Positions 1 to 11,774 of a DNA stretch of 64,000 nucleotides are shown here, piece after piece; within the stretch, counting starts at the first letter, position 1; the number at the start of each line of letters is the position of its first letter. Origin of the DNA: Chiridota heheva (Eukaryota; Echinodermata; Holothuroidea; Apodida; Chiridotidae); contig JAIGNY010002032.1 of NCBI GenBank assembly GCA_020152595.1, positions 552,831 to 616,830 of the forward strand, read 5' to 3'. The position numbers and the translations under genes are program-made. Below the pieces are notes generated by a model, which had not been told where the DNA came from, did no database searches, and saw nothing but the letters and a program-made list of their open reading frames with translations.

Positions 1-1910
1 GCATGATAAATATGACGTGTCAAGAGCAATGTGATTTCCTATCTGTTCTCTCAAACTTTCTATTCTGAATATACTCTACCATGCACTTTTCCACCTAAAC
101 TTTTGCACCTTTTTCATTTTCTGGGATTTTCTCTTTGTAGATAGGTGACTGCTTTTGGTAAGATCATTCCTTTGTATTTTTTCGCTTCTGTTGTGATCAG
201 GCCTACATGCCCTTTTCGGTACTTGTACAGTGGTTCTCGTATAGTAGTTCCGCGACTTTATTTTTCTAGTTGCCTCAGGTCTCCCGGCCCTTGATATTTT
301 TTCTAGCATGACCAAATGCTTCTGCCTTTACTTTGACTCTCTCCCCTCCCCGTGACCCACCTGCTACCTCCATTGACCACTCCTCAGCCCCAGTCCTCTC
401 CAACACCACTTGGGGTGCGACCCAAGCTTTCCTCAAAATCTTCAAGCTCACCAATCGTGCCAAGCTCGACTACGGCAATATTGTCTACTGTGCCGCTCAC
501 AACTCTTACCTCAATCACATCAATGCCATCCAAAATGAAGCCCTCAGGTTTTGCCTGGGTGCCTACAGGACCTCCCCCCTCCCCAGTCTGCACATTGAAG
601 CCAACGAACCCCCTTTCCTGCTAAGGTGTAGAAAGCTTAACTTTTGTATGCTTTAAGAGCCATCATGAACACCCAAAAACCCTGTCTACAACCTCATCAG
701 GTATCCCAATTTTTCCACCCTCTTTTATAGGAGTAAAACCCTATCCCCTCCCTTCAGCTTATGCATCAAGCTCGACCTCCACCATCTCGGCATCAACCCA
801 GCTACTCTTCGCACCTTCTCCTGGCCCACTTGTCCTCCCTGGGCCACCCCCTCCCTTCCATCCGCCTGTTCCTCTCCACTCACCACAAAACTTAAATCCA
901 CCCCAACCTCTATATCAACCTCCACAACCAAATCAAACACCAACTCTCAAATTACACCTCCATCTATACTGATGGCTCCAAAGAAGGCAACAAGACAGCT
1001 GCTGCTGCTGTCATCCAAGACATCACCCTCAGTAGCAGACTTCCTGACTGCCGAGGCTAAGGCCATTTTCCTCACCCTCAACTTAATTGAGTACTCTCCT
1101 CTCAGCCACTTTGCCATTTTCTCTGACTCAAGGCTGTTCTTACTTCTTTACTCAATCTTAAATGGGATAACCTCACATGCCACCTCCTCCTCCGGTAACT
1201 CCTTTCTCCCACCCTCTTTTGGATACCCAGCCATGTTGGCATCCCTGGCAATGACAGGGCTGATGCAGCCGCTAAGCTTGCCCTCAACCTCCTCCCTACC
1301 CCTTTTCCCAAACCCTCTCTGACATCAAACCGCTTATCGCTTCCCTTGTTCGTGACCACATTACCCGTCTTAGAATTGGTCACACCCACCTCACTCACTC
1401 CCACCTCCTTATTGGTTCCCCCCAACCCCTCTGTAACAATTGCCACTGCACCCTCACAATCCATCACGTGCTCCTTGCTTGCCCCCTGTACAACCTTCCC
1501 AGAGCTTCCCTTGCTCCCTACAACTCAATTGCTGAGTTCTTCCAGAAAAATCCTCCGGATGAAATTATGTTCTTCCTTCATCATGCTTCCCTCTACAACC
1601 ATATTTAATTCTCCTCTTCCACCCCCTTCTCTACTTTGTTTTTGTTTCAACCATGCACCCCTCTCTCGATCACAGCTTTCTGACTTTTGTTCTTGAATTT
1701 CTCTCATTTTCCCCCTGTTTCCTTTCCTTCCTACCTCTAGAATGATCTGACCTCTCAGGCACAATTTAAACCCTCGTTTTCATGGTGCGTTAAGACCTCA
1801 TCAAACAAACAAACAAACAAACCTCTGGAATGATCTAACCTCTCAGGCACAATTTTACCCTCGTTGTTGTGGTGTTGTTAAGCTCTCATCAAACTAACAA
1901 ACATGATGAA
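1..1910 (+). mobile_element. LINE (I-superfamily-like) copy A, internally deleted
   Basis: Positions 1-305 match the 5' leader of the copy at 5490, including TTTTCCACCTAAACTTTTGC. The ORF1 start lies near 307. At about 391 the sequence jumps to the RT thumb region (SNTTWGATQAFLKIFKL, YCAAHNSYLNHI, LGAYRTS). It then enters an RNase H start (YTDGSK, about 967-985) and the C-terminal zinc-knuckle-like region (HHVLLACPLYNL). The 3' end has an AAAC tail. Frameshifts and stops break all frames. The RT plus RNase H plus CCHC arrangement is typical of I/R1/LOA-type non-LTR elements; the exact clade is not resolved. Confidence 0.85.
1738..1905 (+). repeat. LINE 3' terminus present twice in tandem, with AAAC microsatellite
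   Basis: The segment from CTCTAGAATGATCTGACCTC to its AAAC-rich tail (1738-1822) is repeated at 1823-1905 with about 85% identity by eye. The (AAAC)n run at about 1800-1822 separates the two. Confidence 0.75.
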
Positions 1911-2020
1911 AATAGCTGCACTAATAAAAGGTCTTATAAGCCACAGAATGCAGAAGATGCTCCTGAGAAAATGCGCCTGGGCAAAAAACGCTGAGTATAA
2001 AACAAAAAAGGAAAAAGTTA

Positions 2021-2565
2021 ATTAAAGGATTAGTTCAGTGGTCAAGCAAGTGTATCTTATATGAAAGAGGACTTTAAAGGAAGCAAAAATGGTGAAGAAA
2101 GCATTCACAAATCTTATTCTGTTAAGGAGATATTAAGAGTTTAAAGCTCTGTCTTATCTGTGTGGAAATGACTGGTGTAGTAACTTTTAACTAGTTATTT
2201 TGAAGAAAATCTATCAGTTTTTTTTTATATTTAAATTATTTTTCCTCAAACTTCCTTCAGGTGTTGAATTATAATTGCTCTTACTAGATTCTCTTTTACT
2301 TTTTCCTGACATATCCAATGGTTGTTGAGCCACACAACAAAATATGATATAATACATAAAGTCTTATAGGAATCTAAGGCTGTGATGTCACAACTAGTCT
2401 AATTTCAGTCATTTCTACACAAATGATACCAAACTTTAAACTTAGATATTTCTGTAAGTGACTAAGATTTTTGAATGCTTTCTTCACCATTTTGTTCCTG
2501 TTGAAGTCCTATTTGATATCATACCATATGATGGACTTGCTTGACCCCTGAATTAATTCTTTAAT
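2021..2565. mobile_element. MITE family M1, copy 1 (about 32-bp inverted termini)
   Basis: The left end AAAGGATTAGTTCAGTGGTC continues AAGCAAGTGTAT. It is mirrored at the right by the complement of ACTTGCTTGACCCCTGAATT. There is no coding capacity. The copies at 47110-47684 and 28430-28797 (inverted) share the interior, for example GGAGATATT...AAAGCTCTGTCTTATCTGT. TTAA-rich flanks make the target duplication ambiguous. Confidence 0.8.
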
Positions 2566-3118
2566 TGAAACATAATTAGAAAAAGTGAGTTTTCAGTTTT
2601 TCATGAAAGTTTGCAAAGAATATTAAAGGTAAATCATTGCAGAGTGAAAGGTGCACAATGACAAAAGCCTGAGCTCTCTCCATATATTGTAGTTTGGGAC
2701 AGTGGAATTTGAAGCTGGTTTGTAGTTTTAAGCAGGTAGGTCTGGTTGAGGAACATGTTTCTACGATGTCATATAAGTATTTTGGTGTTTCAGATGTCAA
2801 TTGCCACGAAACTTAAGAGATAATATTTGAATGATATGCATTGTTCCACAGGAAGCCATTGTAACAATTTTAGAATAGGGGTGATATGTTCATCTCTGAG
2901 TGATCTCACGACATTTCTGGCAGCCTTGTTCTGGACACGTTAGAGTTTGGAGATAAATTGGATAGTCCACATAAGAGAGAACTAGCGCAACATCATGATG
3001 GTGTGCCAATCGCGGTAGTTAATCTGTGCTAATCATCATATTGTTTTGATAATTTTAGGATGCAATTTTAGAATCCACAGAAAGTCCAGGAAATTAAGTT
3101 GTTCATTTGGTTTGGCAG
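2566..3118. repeat. Intron segment with a dispersed-repeat remnant
   Basis: 2850-2960 holds GAAGCCATTGTAACAATTTT...GGGGTGATATGTTCAT...TTCTGGACACGTTAGAG. This resembles the 50-bp satellite unit at 30250-32760 and, from memory, a dispersed element common in aquatic animals. The rest is AT-rich, and I see no exon other than the one starting at 3119. Confidence 0.45.
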
Positions 3119-3251
3119 GGAAATAGAATCGAGGCAAGTTGCAGTGGAAGAAATTATCCAGTCCAGCTGTCCGGCCATCACCAAATTGACTGAATTTTTG
3201 TTTAAAGTTCCAGATTTGGAGAAGGGTCTTTGCAACATCTACCATAAAAAG
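3119..3251 (+). CDS. msh3: msh3 window exon 1 (lever region)
   Basis: The exon follows an AG at 3117-3118 and ends with AAG before a GTACAT donor at 3252. Its first base completes a split codon (phase 2), followed by 44 codons ending VPDLEKGLCNIYHKK, a hallmark of the MSH3 lever region (human counterpart: LPDIERGLCSIYHKK). It is open throughout. The preceding exon is not in the window. Confidence 0.93.
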
Positions 3252-4080
3252 GTACATGAATTCTTTTACAAGTTTTTTATTTAATCCAATTTTTTATCTA
3301 TTTTTATGATTGAAGAAATGAGGCATAAACAGCAATATACAATCATGGTAAGATGCTTCTAATATTGCAACTACAGTGCACGAAACATGATTGTTTTGTT
3401 AGTAGTCAATGAAATTCAAACAATAGCTGCAATGTAACTACATTTTGAAAACAGAGCCTAACAGTAGTTTAGAAAGCAAGTCAAAACTTGGTTATTACTG
3501 TAAGTTGCTTAATTTAGTTTTGACACAAGGTCAAAACTCAATTTATAATTTAAACAACCTTTTTTTCTTTTTCTTTTTTTTTGGGGTGGGGAGGTAAAAC
3601 AATTGTGCAGGATTTTGTGAAATGCAGCTACAGTATTCTGTCCATAATTTGAAGCTTTTTTGATGGATATAAAATCTTTACCTGTCCATATACCCTTAAA
3701 TCCTCCCAACATGACCAATTGGACAGGCACTTTTTAAATATTATTTTGCTTTGTCAAATAGGCCCACAGCTGTGGTCCTGATATCATTTCAAAGAGCTCA
3801 AATAGTTCTTTCAATAAATTAACAATTTTGTTGAGGGTTATACTGAGAATTTTGAGTAAAACTGACTTGAAAATTGGTAAAAAGACACATTTTGTCAAAT
3901 TTCAATTTTGTTCTTCTTCAAAAACTTACTTGCCTTACTTCCAGACCTAGCTTTTCCTGAAAAGCCATGAACAATTGTCAAATAGATCATAATATTTCAC
4001 ATATTTTTAATTGAAAACAAAAAAACAACTACCTCCTCTTTGTTCATAACATAATTTAAGTATCAAAACAAATCCACACA
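3252..4080. other. Intron, nothing recognised
   Basis: AT-rich sequence with homopolymer T runs; no conserved coding, RNA or repeat signature was found by eye. Confidence 0.4.
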
Positions 4081-4084
4081 CTAA

Positions 4085-4538
4085 ACATACCCACTGTAGT
4101 GTAGCGGTTAGCAACCGTGATTTCAACGTGAATAAAACTAAAGTGGGTGCTTTTTTTGCGAATAATTACAGCAGTGATTTTTATTTATTTTTTCATTGTT
4201 TTTGCATGTTTTGCATTTCGAAGAAAAAATTAGAATGGAATTAATGGAAAGGAAATTTCACCAACTAAATGTGTAAAAAAATCCTCCATTTTCATTATTC
4301 AGAAGTAAAAATACAAGTTAAAAAAATTAGCCTAATTTTGCCAAAAATGTGCATATCTATGTTGATATTTTCTTTGTTTTGACTTTTTTTATTGAAGTTT
4401 ATTGATTTTGCATTCTTATAAACCAAACTTGTAGTGATAGAAAACAAAAGGAAAGTTGTGAAAATTAATTTGAAGTTAAAAAAAGTTACAAAAAATTGCA
4501 GTCACATTTTGATTGTGTGAGGATCTAAGGGTTAAACA
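4085..4538 (-). mobile_element. Partial inverted relative of the piggyBac-like MITE
   Basis: ACCAAACTTGTAGTGATAG...GGAAAGTTGTGAAAA is the complement of the interior of the MITE at 34915-35981 (TTTCCTTTCATTTTC...ACAAGTTTGGTTGGA). The segment ends GGATCTAAGGGTTAA, equivalent to a TTAA-CCCTTA terminus. A tRNA-like start (GTAGTGTAGCGGTTAGCA) lies at 4096-4113. The other terminus was not found. Confidence 0.5.
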
Positions 4539-4639
4539 CTGTTCCACTCAGAATTGAATGCCCATTGTGATACTTTTTTAAATGGCTGCCCAATGACTTT
4601 GGAACAACTGTAAACATAATATCTTCTCCCATACCATGT

Positions 4640-4924
4640 CCACACCACCCGCCTTAGATTAGGTCACACCCACCTCACTTATTCCCACCTTATTAAATGG
4701 CTCCCCAACCCACCCTTCCCTCAATTCTCTTGCCGAGTTCTTTCACAAAAATTATCTCCTTTGACACCATACCTACTACTATAACTACAGTGTATATCTA
4801 ATTTATCTTGCCCTATCCTTCATCTCTGCTCAACTTCTCCAACCTCTTTACACCTCTGACATAATCTAATCTCTCTGGCACAGTTTGACCATTGCTGTTG
4901 TGGTGCCGTTAAACCTCACTAAAC
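4640..4924 (+). mobile_element. LINE 3'-end fragment adjoining the exon 2 acceptor
   Basis: TTAGATTAGGTCACACCCAC, then the decayed C-terminal region and the signature 3' end (CTCTGGCACAGTTTGACC...TTGTGGTGCCGTTAAACCTC) match the 3' ends of copies A and D. It stops about 25 bp before exon 2. Confidence 0.85.
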
Positions 4925-4949
4925 ATTGTATGGTTTCTTGTTACGTCAG

Positions 4950-5137
4950 TGTTCGCCTGCAGAGTTTTACAGTACAGTCAAGAGGTTGCATCAAGTCCTG
5001 ACTCTTTGTACTGACCTTTTGGAGGTAGCAGAGAAGCAACTCAAGTCTTCACTGCTTCTCAGCATCTGCAAGGAGGTTCCACAATGCTTGAAGGATGTCA
5101 CAGATTATATGAATACTCTAAATGAGAAAGCAGCGAA
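4950..5137 (+). CDS. msh3: msh3 window exon 2 (lever/clamp)
   Basis: Begins phase 0 with Cys (CSPAEFYSTVKRLHQ) after the acceptor AG at 4948-4949, and ends two bases into the Lys codon of NEKAAK at a GTAAGT donor. The 188 nt are open and align with human CSTQEFF...LNEQAAK. The acceptor sits only about 25 bp after a LINE 3' end, so the sequence just upstream of the splice site is partly transposon-derived. Confidence 0.93.
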
Positions 5138-5212
5138 GTAAGTTTTTTCATGCTCCGTTAATTCATTTTTGGATGAATCATAAAAGGTTAAAATTCATAT
5201 CATTTTGAAGAA

Positions 5213-5489
5213 ATGTTTAGTTTTAATTCCTAAGAACCCAACTTATTCTTGACGAGTAAATTTCCTAAAAATAAGAACAACAAAACTTTGTCCTATAAAC
5301 ATTTCCAAACTCATTTTTGCTTAATGTGATCAGTGCATATCTTTGACCAATCAACTGCTGAGGGAATTTTCCCTTTGGTTTATAGCCAGCCAATCAACCA
5401 TAGTTAAATGCTGGAGGAAAAGTTGTAAACAACAATAAGGAGTGTTTAGTTTTAATTCATAAGAACCCAACTTATTCATAGTGCAGTAT
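5213..5489. repeat. CCAAT-containing repeat 1 with flanking direct repeats
   Basis: A block of about 150 bp (GACCAATCAACT...TTTTCCCTTTGG...TTAAATGCTGGAGGAAAAG) recurs at 10030-10175. It is flanked by near-identical 37-bp direct repeats (TTTAGTTTTAATTC...AAGAACCCAACTTATTC) at 5216 and 5447, as if inserted with a long target duplication. Confidence 0.6.
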
Positions 5490-8082
5490 CCTGTGTTGAG
5501 AGCAACATGTTTTCCTATCTGTTCTCTCAACCTTTCCATTCTGATTATACTCTACCACACACTTTTCCACCTAAACTTTTGCACCTTTTTCATTTTCTGG
5601 GATTTTTTCTTTGTGGATGGGTGACTGCTTTTGGTAAGATCGTTCCTTTTTAGTTTTTTTCCTCCCATTGTGACCAGGCCTACACTCCCTTTTTGGTACT
5701 TGTACAGTGGTTCTCGTATAGTAGTTACGCGACTTTTTTTTTCTAGTTGCCTCGAGTCTTTCGGCCCTTGGTATTTTTTTCCATCATGACCAAACGCTTT
5801 TGCCTCGACCTTGACTCTTTCCTCCCCATGACCCACCTGCTACCTCCATTGACCATTCCACAGCCCCAGTTTTCCTTAGCCACATTTTAATCATTCAGGC
5901 CACCAACAAACCAGACAGTTTCAAAAGAGTTTTGCCCTTCCTTATCCACAAGGCATTCCACGGCCTTGCCGGTAACCCTACCTAAGGTTTCTACCCTCAA
6001 ATCCAGCGATCTCCTGGTGTACTGCACCAGGGACATTTGGGCCACCACCCTCCTCACCACCAAAACCCTAGCTAATACTGGTATCAACATAATTTCATTC
6101 CCTGAACTCAAGCAAAGGTGTCATCAGAACCAGGGACCTTGCCTACTTGACCAATGAAGACCTCGTTGAGGAACCTGCCAGCCAACACACCACTGAGGCC
6201 CGTTGTCTCATCCCTAAGAGAGACAGTGCCAAAACACTCACCAATACCATCTTCCTGACTTTTGCCATACCAGCTCTCCCCTTTCACATCACTGCTGGAT
6301 ATCTGAGAATCCCAGTCACCCCGTACATCCTCAACCCTCTCCGCTGTCAAAAGTGCCAGAGGTATGGCCATGGAAAAGACTCCTGCTGCAGCCAAGCGCG
6401 CTGTGGCAACTGTGGAGCCTTAACAACCATTCTTAACAATCTCATCTCTCAGCTCCCCTCCCCTTTCAGCCTTCTTGGTGACTTCAACCCCCTGTGGGGC
6501 TCCAATACCACCCCCAGAGGCAAGCTCATCGAAAACACTCTTCTACAGCACAGCTTCTCTTTGCTCAACACTAACTCATGACCTACCTTCACCCTGCCAC
6601 AGGCTCCCTCACCTGTATTGACCTCTCTATCTGTTCCCCCAGCCTCCTTGATGTTAGCTGAAAGGTCACTGCTGACTTCTGTGGTAGTGACCATTACCCT
6701 CTCCTTATTCACTCCAACCTTCAGACCCCCACACACCACACCCTAAGTGGAACCTTAAGAAAGTCAACTGGCCCCTTTCGAAACCCTCTGCAACTCTCAC
6801 TTCCCCATCTCCTCGGGTGAGGATCCCATGTCAAACTTCAGTAACATCTAGAGCTGTGACCGTTAAGCGTGTACACGCTACATGCTCGCAAATCCTTGTA
6901 AATGTTTACTAAATACTTCCATTGCGAGTAATCATTTTTCATAGTAAAGTCTTGCTGTTGAAAATCAATATGATCAATCATGATTACATTAACACACAAC
7001 ACACATTCGGCTGACAAAATTACAATTAATGACTTTTTACAAACTGTAAACCTGATTAGCATGATCCTTTTTAAATGTGAGAATCACAAATGTGCAGTAA
7101 TCACCTATGAATGGGGATATTTTGCACTTTGATTTCGCCGAAATCTGAGTAGGCTAACTTTTGAGATGCACCACGAATGTGCAGCAGTAAACAGTGAAAC
7201 TAACAATAGGCCTAGGCCTAATTAATAAGGCTTTAAATCTCACTCAATCAAGGCCCATTTTACAAGCTCTTAAATCGAACTACAAACATGCAGTCAAAAT
7301 ACTTAAATCGTGACAATGGGTACATTTACATGTAACATTACCTGATGAGTCGAATAAATTTTGCAAGAAAGAAAAAATATTGCAAAATAAACAAACATAA
7401 AAAGGTTTTGACAGAGCTGAAATTCTAGGTGCTTCGGAAAGATGGCAGCCATTTTTTCGAGAGGACTGATATTTCAGAACTTCCAGGCTTGTGGCGTAGT
7501 TTTGAAATGTTTTACAGCGAGGTATCATAGTATGCAAGATTTTCACAGTGAAACTTTTAAAGCTGTAGCGAGTACAACAAAAAAGTTGGGTGATGTAGAG
7601 TTTAAATGACATTGAAAGGAAGTTATCTGTTCCTTCTAAACTGAACTTCCATGCACATTTTCCATCAAAATGATGATTTATGCTGTAGAAGTAAACTTTT
7701 TATGATTTGGAAAGCAAAACTCAAGTGTCTATTTGAGCAATGAAGTTAATACTTTTGCCATACTGGTTGTACGATTTTTTAAACTTTGCATTGTAAAATT
7801 GGCAGAATTTTCTGAAAATTACAGTACTAAACGGGTGTAAACGATACACGCTCGCTTTTTTGGGCATGTACACATTTACTAAAATCGCTAAACGTTCACA
7901 GGTCTAGTAACATCCTTGTCAACATTGTTAGCTGCTCCATTCCCACAACCTCCAAACCCCTAACCACCCCCCCCCTCTCCCTCCCTCAAATCCCTGGTTC
8001 AATGATGACTGCAAAACCGCCATCAAAAACAGAAAAAAAGCCGTCAGAAACTTAAGGCCACCTCAGAACCTTAAGGCCAACT
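5490..8082 (+). mobile_element. LINE copy B: 5' leader, ORF1 and endonuclease, interrupted by a hAT MITE
   Basis: The leader (5490-5785) matches copy A. ORF1 starts near 5787 and is broken by stops. It retains a CCHC knuckle (CQKCQRYGHGKDSC, about 6341-6385) and a second CGNCG. After a deletion the frame enters the endonuclease (LLGDFNPLWGS near 6475). The LINE resumes after the MITE at 7907 and ends about 8082, where the next copy begins. ORF1 would be the RNA-binding gag-like protein and the endonuclease nicks target DNA. No intact frame remains. Confidence 0.85.
6849..7906. mobile_element. hAT-type MITE with 8-bp target duplication
   Basis: Termini TAGAGCTGTGACCGTT and the complement of AACGTTCACAGGTCTA form an inverted repeat of about 16 bp. 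GTAACATC flanks it on both sides (6841-6848 and 7907-7914), an 8-bp duplication as in hAT transposons. The LINE sequence resumes precisely across the duplication. No transposase is recognisable in the 1058 bp, so it is non-autonomous. Confidence 0.88.
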
Positions 8083-10000
8083 TGAAAGAAATTGACCTTC
8101 TGGCCACCACCTTCAACCTGGTTGTCTTCTGCCTACAAGAAACCTTCCTGTAAACCACTGATCATTATTCCCTCAATAAGTTCTCTTGCTTTAATAAACA
8201 TCAAGAGGATGCCAACAGAGCCTGTGGGGGCATCTCCATTCTCATTAGATACGAAATCCCACACAGCCCTATTCATGTAAACGCCGACCTTCAGGCCATC
8301 TGTAACTCTATTACCCTCCACAAAACCTTTACTCTTTGCAATGTGTATCTCCCCCTCCAACGCCAACTAGCCTTAACAACCTTATCTCTCAGCTCGTCCC
8401 TCCTTTCATCGGCTCCAATACCACCAGCCCCAGAGGAAAGCTCTGGAACCTTAAAACCAAGTGGCCCCTTTTTAAAACCCTTTAAGTGTCACCTCTCCCC
8501 TCATCTTCTCGATGGAGAGGATCTCATGTCAAACTTCAGTAACATCATTATCAACATTGCCACCTGCTCCATTCCAAACCACCTCCCAACCCCTGGTTCA
8601 ACGATGACTGCAAAACTGCCATCAATAACAGGAAGAAAAACCCAAGAACTTTAAAACAAACCTAACCACTCACAACCTTAACCTCTTTCGCATCAGCCAT
8701 GCCAAAGCTAGGCACACTATCAAGGACAGTAAAACCAATACTTGGAACAACTTCATCTCTTCTCTCACCACAAACACCCCCACTAAGAAGAATTGGAGTA
8801 CAGTTAACAGCTTCCATGGCAGGATGGGGCAAGTCTCCCATCTCTCCTGGAATGGTAATCTTCTTTCTGGGAAAATGGATATAGTTAACTACCTGGCCGC
8901 CTCTTACAGCAACATTTCATCCTCGGCCAACCATCCCAATGCTTTCAAAGCCAAAAAAGCTTGCCACAAAACCTGGAGTATTACCTTTTCCTTTGACAAC
9001 ACCGAGAGCTACAACACCCTCTCACCCGATTGGAATAAAAGCAAGCCATACACAATGCTGGCTTCACCTCCAAGGGCCAGATAACATCCCGTACCAGTTC
9101 CTGAAACACCTCCCCAACAAGGCAACTGCTACCCTCCTCACAATCGTCAACCATATTTGGTCCTCACACTCCTTTCCCCCATCTGGAGGACAGCTATCAT
9201 CACCCCCTTCCCCAAACCAGGGACGGACAGCACCGACCCCTCCAGCTACCGTCCCATTGCCCCTACCTGCTGTCTCTGTAAAATTATAGAAAGGATCAAT
9301 AACCAGAGACTAAACATCTTTTTCGTCCTTGAGACAGCTTTCGACATTACTTGGAAATATGGCATTACCCGCAAGCTTCACACCATCGGCCTTAAAGGCC
9401 ACCTCCCCATCTTTGTTCAAAACTTCCTCTCACTCAGGCAGTTCCAAGTTCCAATTGGCCGCACCCTCTCCAACCCCAACCCCCAAGAAGAGGGCGTCTC
9501 CCAAGGCAGCATCCTCTTCCCTACTCTCTTAAGCCTGAGCATTAACAACATTGTGGACAACCTTGCCCCCAACATCAAATGTGTCCTATACGTGGACGAC
9601 CTCCCCATCTCAATGGCATACCTAAAGTTGACCACACTTAAGTTCCTGGGTCTAATCCTAGACCCTAAGCTCTCCTGCAAGCAACACATCACCAACCTGA
9701 AACAGAAATGCAACAGCTCTGCCTCCTCTCCAACACCACTTGGGGTGCAGACCCTTACACTCTCCTCAAAATCTTCAAGCTCAGCATTCGTGATATTATC
9801 TACTGTGCCGCTCACAACTCTTACCTCAACCAGATCAACACCATCCAAAATGAAACCTTCAGGCTTTGCCTGGGTGCCTACAGGACCTTCCCCATCACCA
9901 GTCTTTACATTAAAGCTAACGAACCCCCTTCCTGCTAAGGTGTAGAAAGCTTAGCCCTTCCTATGCTTTTAGATCCCTCACCAACACCCAAAACACTTTT
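8083..10000 (+). mobile_element. LINE copy C: endonuclease and reverse transcriptase, decayed
   Basis: Starts in the endonuclease (NLVVFCLQETFL) and has deletions. It then covers RT: PYQFLKHLPNKATATLLTIV near 9090, PSSYRPIAPTCCLCKIIERI near 9238, GVSQGSILFPTLLSLSINNI near 9495 and the catalytic YVDD at 9589-9600. A deletion after NQRLNIFF removes part of the palm. A frameshift near 9708 separates the thumb (SNTTWGA...YCAAHNSYLNQI). The longest open stretch, 9157-9945, is chimeric across this shift. RT copies LINE RNA at the nicked target; this copy cannot be functional. Confidence 0.88.
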
Positions 10001-10029
10001 AAGACTCTTTTCAAAACTTTTTAAAAAAA

Positions 10030-10178
10030 TAAACAATTCCAAACCCATTTTGGCCGAATGTGCACTTCTTCGACCAATCAACTAACTACTGAAGAAATTT
10101 TCCCTTTGGTTTGTACCCAACCAATCAGCCATACTTAAATGCTGGAGGAAAGGTTGTAAAACAACAATGCGTAGGTAT
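10030..10178. repeat. CCAAT-containing repeat 2
   Basis: Second copy of the block at 5296-5445 (CGACCAATCAACT...AATTTTCCCTTTGG...TTAAATGCTGGAGGAAAGG). The two copies bracket the LINE nest in the same orientation. Confidence 0.65.
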
Positions 10179-11159
10179 TACCTTCATGTATGATTAGCAT
10201 TTGAAAGCTTGGTCCAATACTCTGCATGAATTGTATGACCAAGAATCCCCAGTACTTGATTGGTTGATGAAATTGCCTCAGTATGCAATTGGTCATTTAT
10301 AGACATAATTTTGGCCATGAGACATTTAAATTACTGTAATCAACGTATTAAGTATCCGGGGTGCTTATTAAGTTAGAATTGTGCCATTTTTATGCCTGAA
10401 GTTTATTCCTAATAAGCGCCCATGTTTGGGGCTGAGTACAGTGTGCTATTTAAACTGCGTTGTGTGAACTGGTTCTATACTAGCCCCACAATAACCAAAT
10501 TTATTTTAAGTCTTCAAATTAGTCAAATTATGTTGTCAGTCAAAAAATGTTGGGTGGGCGTTTATTAGAGCAGGAGCACTAATACATCCTTGTTGAAATG
10601 GTATATAATACAGTTATAAAGGTAATGTCACACTGTGCTTTTTTTGTGATTCAATAGATAGAAATAGAACTAAAAGATGTGTTTCATTTATAAAAGAGCT
10701 GTTTCATACATTTTTAGGCTTGCTGCAGGGGTAGTATGTTCCTTTTTTGTGTGTGTGGTATGGAAATAAATAAAAGATGTATTTTCCACATTCAGAGCTC
10801 TAGGTATTTTGAGGCTGTTAGTAAAAATGTTATGAGAATCAAAAACTGGAAGAAGGTATTTTTTAATCTTAATCTATGCAATAACGAATGGGCTGGTGAC
10901 CTGCATGGCCATTCTGACAAATGCAGGAAGAGGCGGTCAACATATAGAAATTTTGGATCTCAGTTGTCATAACTTCTCTGATGGATTTCTTTTTGGTTCC
11001 ATGGTGACTGTCTGGAGCTGACTTTGAGATTCAGAGATTGAATTGATTGATTGATTGATTTCCTAACTGAAGTGTGAGCTTATTTAATTTCTTATCACTT
11101 ATATTGTGATGAGTATTAATTGTTCACATTTACGTATTAAAGTACATTTTTCGTTTCAG
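10179..11159. other. Intron, little recognised
   Basis: Around 10350-10590 the text GGGGTGCTTATTAAG, CTAATAAGCGCCC and GGGCGTTTATTAGAGC suggests relics of a DNA-transposon-like repeat. No coding exon is seen before 11160. Confidence 0.35.
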
Positions 11160-11328
11160 AGAGGGCGATAAAACAAAACTGTTTGCCGACCCTTCCCAGT
11201 TTGCATCAGTGCACACATGCTCACAACAGATCGCGAGCATAGAGGCTAGCATGCTTGAACACCGCAGGGAAATTCGATTACTTTTGAAAGTCCCTGCTTT
11301 GGACTTTGTAACTGTATCCGGAAATGAG
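11160..11328 (+). CDS. msh3: msh3 window exon 3 (clamp region)
   Basis: After a TTTCAG acceptor, one base completes the split Lys codon. There follow 56 codons beginning EGDKTKLFADPSQF and ending DFVTVSGNE, then a GTACGA donor. Human MSH3 has VGDKTELFKDLSDF...VTVSGQE at the same place. The frame is intact. Confidence 0.93.
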
Positions 11329-11774
11329 GTACGAATTGTCTTACATAAAACTGTCCTTATTAATAAACCAATTCAGCCTTGGATTTTATTTTCTATCACT
11401 AGGGTGATTTACACACTTCAATGCACATGGTATTTATTTCCTGTCTGCCTCTCCTGCCCAATAAGCTGTTAGCACTATACCTCCATTGCTTGTGGACTTA
11501 ATTACTTAAATTTACTGAGGCACTTTACTATCTGCGATTGGGGAATTCACACAGAAACAAAATTACCCTGGTCTGGCATGGAGCCTGACTTGATGATTAT
11601 GTGAGCAGTATCGGAAGTCGGGTGTCAATTTTTGCTTTTCACACTAAAAGACCATTTTAAAGGAAATCGGGTACCCTTATCCTAAGGGCTAAACTTTTGG
11701 GATGAAAGGAACTTGTCTGTCAGTACATCCATTTTGTTGTTATTTTTTTAGTATTTTGAAACAAAAGAGGTCTC

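Noticed and set aside
9157..9945. 262-codon reverse-transcriptase frame as a functional gene
   Set aside because: It lacks part of the palm, changes to a wrong frame after about 9708, and sits in a decayed LINE inside an intron.
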